From positions 620,001 to 684,000 of the forward strand of contig CAWIKR010000002.1 of assembly GCA_963836775.1 (NCBI GenBank): a stretch of DNA of 64,000 nucleotides, written 5' to 3'. The notes beneath the pieces are model-generated. The model saw only the letters and a list, made by a program, of their open reading frames with translations, made no database searches and was not told the DNA's origin. This DNA is from DASQPR01 sp963836775 (GTDB taxonomy: Bacteria > Actinomycetota > Actinomycetes > Mycobacteriales > Micromonosporaceae). Below, in pieces: positions 63,029 through 64,000 of the stretch (the first letter of the stretch is position 1; each line of letters starts with the position of its first letter). Both the position numbers and the translations under genes were made by a program.

Positions 63029-63754
63029 TCACCACCGGCCCAGGCGCACCGACAGCACGCAGAGACCCGCTGGGCCGGCGGTCGACGTACGCAGAACCGA
63101 CTCACCCAGGCGCACCGGCACCGCGCCGGCCGCGGTGAGGGTCGCCAGCTCGTCGTCGGAGATCCCGCCCTCCGGGCCGACCACGAGCGTGATGTCACCG
63201 GAGTCCGGAAGCGGCACCGCGGTCAGCCCGGCGGTCGCCTCCTCGTGCAGGACGAACGTCGCCGCGGCCGCACGCCGGGCCAGCTCGACCGTCGACACCG
63301 CGCCCGGCGCCACCACCGGCAGCCACGGGCGGCGGGCCTGCTTGCCGGCCTCCCGGGCGGTCGCCACCCACTTGTCCCGAGCCTTGGTGCCGCGCTCGCC
63401 CTTCCAGATCGCCACCGAGCGGCTCGCCGCCCACGGCACGATCTCGTCGACACCGACCTCGGTCATCGCCTGGACTGCCAGTTCGCCCCGGTCGCCCTTG
63501 GCGATGCCCTGGGCCACGGTCAGGCGTACGGCCGGAGGTTCCGCGTACCACCGCTGCTCGATGGCGAGATCGAGCGTGCTCGTGCCGACGGTCCGGACCA
63601 CCGCGCGCGCCGTGCTGCCGGCTCCGTCGCCGATGAGCAGGCGCTCGCCGACCCGGATCCGCTGCACCGCGGCCGCGTGATGGCCCTCCGGCCCGTCCAG
63701 CGTCAGGCCGGATCCGGCCGGCAGCTCCGGGACCAGGAACAGCGGCAGGCTCAC
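63029..63754 (-). CDS. rsmE: 16S rRNA (uracil1498-N3)-methyltransferase
   Basis: A 241-residue SPOUT methyltransferase: N-terminal PUA-like domain (PEGHHAAAVQRIRVGERL), then the knotted fold with ITLVVGPEGGISDDELATL and VRLGESVLRTSTAGPAGL that forms the SAM knot. It methylates U1498 of 16S rRNA. GTG start overlaps the dnaJ stop (GTGA). Confidence 0.9.
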   Translation of the reverse strand: MSLPLFLVPELPAGSGLTLDGPEGHHAAAVQRIRVGERLLIGDGAGSTARAVVRTVGTSTLDLAIEQRWYAEPPAVRLTVAQGIAKGDRGELAVQAMTEVGVDEIVPWAASRSVAIWKGERGTKARDKWVATAREAGKQARRPWLPVVAPGAVSTVELARRAAAATFVLHEEATAGLTAVPLPDSGDITLVVGPEGGISDDELATLTAAGAVPVRLGESVLRTSTAGPAGLCVLSVRLGRW

Positions 63755-64000
63755 GCGTGCCCGTTGAAGGCGTCGCGCACCCGGGAGAAGAAGCCGCCCT
63801 GCTTGGACAGCTCGGCGATCTCCTCGCCCCGGGACTGAGCGAAGTCCCGCATCAGGCGCTCCTGATCGGCATCCAACTTGGTGGGGGTACGCACATCGAG
63901 GTGCACGAAGAGGTCGCCGCGACCGGTGCCGCGCAGGTGCGGGACGCCGCGGGCGCGCAGCCGCACCGTCGATCCCGGCTGGGTGCCCGGAGTTGACGTC
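63751..64000 (-). CDS. dnaJ: Chaperone DnaJ, C-terminal part (runs off the window)
   Basis: The last about 82 residues of a DnaJ: RLRARGVPHLRGTGRGDLFV is the conserved CTD-II strand and FFSRVRDAFNGHA the usual tail (GFFSRVKDAFNG). The J domain and zinc fingers lie outside the window. dnaJ before rsmE is the standard actinobacterial order, coming after hrcA or a heat-shock regulator. Confidence 0.85.
   Translation of the reverse strand, partial: TSTPGTQPGSTVRLRARGVPHLRGTGRGDLFVHLDVRTPTKLDADQERLMRDFAQSRGEEIAELSKQGGFFSRVRDAFNGHA

Overview
The window is chromosomal DNA from a high-GC actinomycete. The evidence is a mycothiol-dependent (MDMPI-type) enzyme, frequent GTG/TTG starts, ATGA/GTGA stop-start overlaps, and the conserved block dnaJ-rsmE-(...)-HIT-(...)-phoH-ybeY-CBS/CorC-'cdd'-era-recO-uppS-(...)-znuACB-arsR-zur-(...)-glyS-(...)-dgt typical of Mycobacterium, Frankia and Micromonospora relatives. 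Genus cannot be told from the sequence. I saw no rRNA, tRNA, CRISPR array, prophage, intact insertion sequence or secondary-metabolite cluster.

Layout. 0-12 kb is accessory and patchy: a beta-lactamase-like lipoprotein, a VOC remnant, an MDMPI enzyme, small acetyltransferase/kinase/glyoxalase genes, two DUF998 membrane proteins, a YCII + ECF42-type sigma factor pair, an MFS remnant, a TehA/SLAC1-like channel and a His-rich CDF exporter. 12.8-17.3 kb holds two paralogous ferredoxin reductases around a folE paralogue and a divergent cysteine-containing regulator. 17.3-25.1 kb carries dgt, two tandem double-GNAT genes, ppdK and a frameshifted MFS gene. 25.7-34.6 kb carries a frameshifted dus, asparaginase, a coiled-coil + cyclase pair, a lipoprotein, an SDR, an MBL hydrolase, a methyltransferase and an APH-like kinase. 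34.9-41.9 kb has tex, DUF2461, an XdhC-like Rossmann protein, glyS and small membrane or monooxygenase genes. 42-45.3 kb is a zinc-uptake operon (znuA-znuC-znuB-arsR-zur) behind a Zur-type box. 45.3-53.1 kb has a PIN toxin/antitoxin pair, a TetR-controlled 14-TM exporter with clear operators, an acyl-CoA dehydrogenase, an alpha/beta hydrolase and a nucleotidyltransferase. 53.1-64 kb is the conserved minus-strand core block running from dnaJ back to uppS, interrupted by a class C beta-lactamase-like hydrolase and by two plus-strand lipoproteins.

Beyond the genes there is structure worth checking: two dispersed intergenic repeat families shared between distant loci, three unrelated tandem arrays that all have a 14-bp period, several long inverted repeats at gene ends, and four single-base indels (two in dus, two in MFS genes) that break otherwise good reading frames. 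The most system-like locus is the folE/ferredoxin-reductase operon facing a regulator with a possible Fe-S site, where the same sequence motif precedes both divergent genes.
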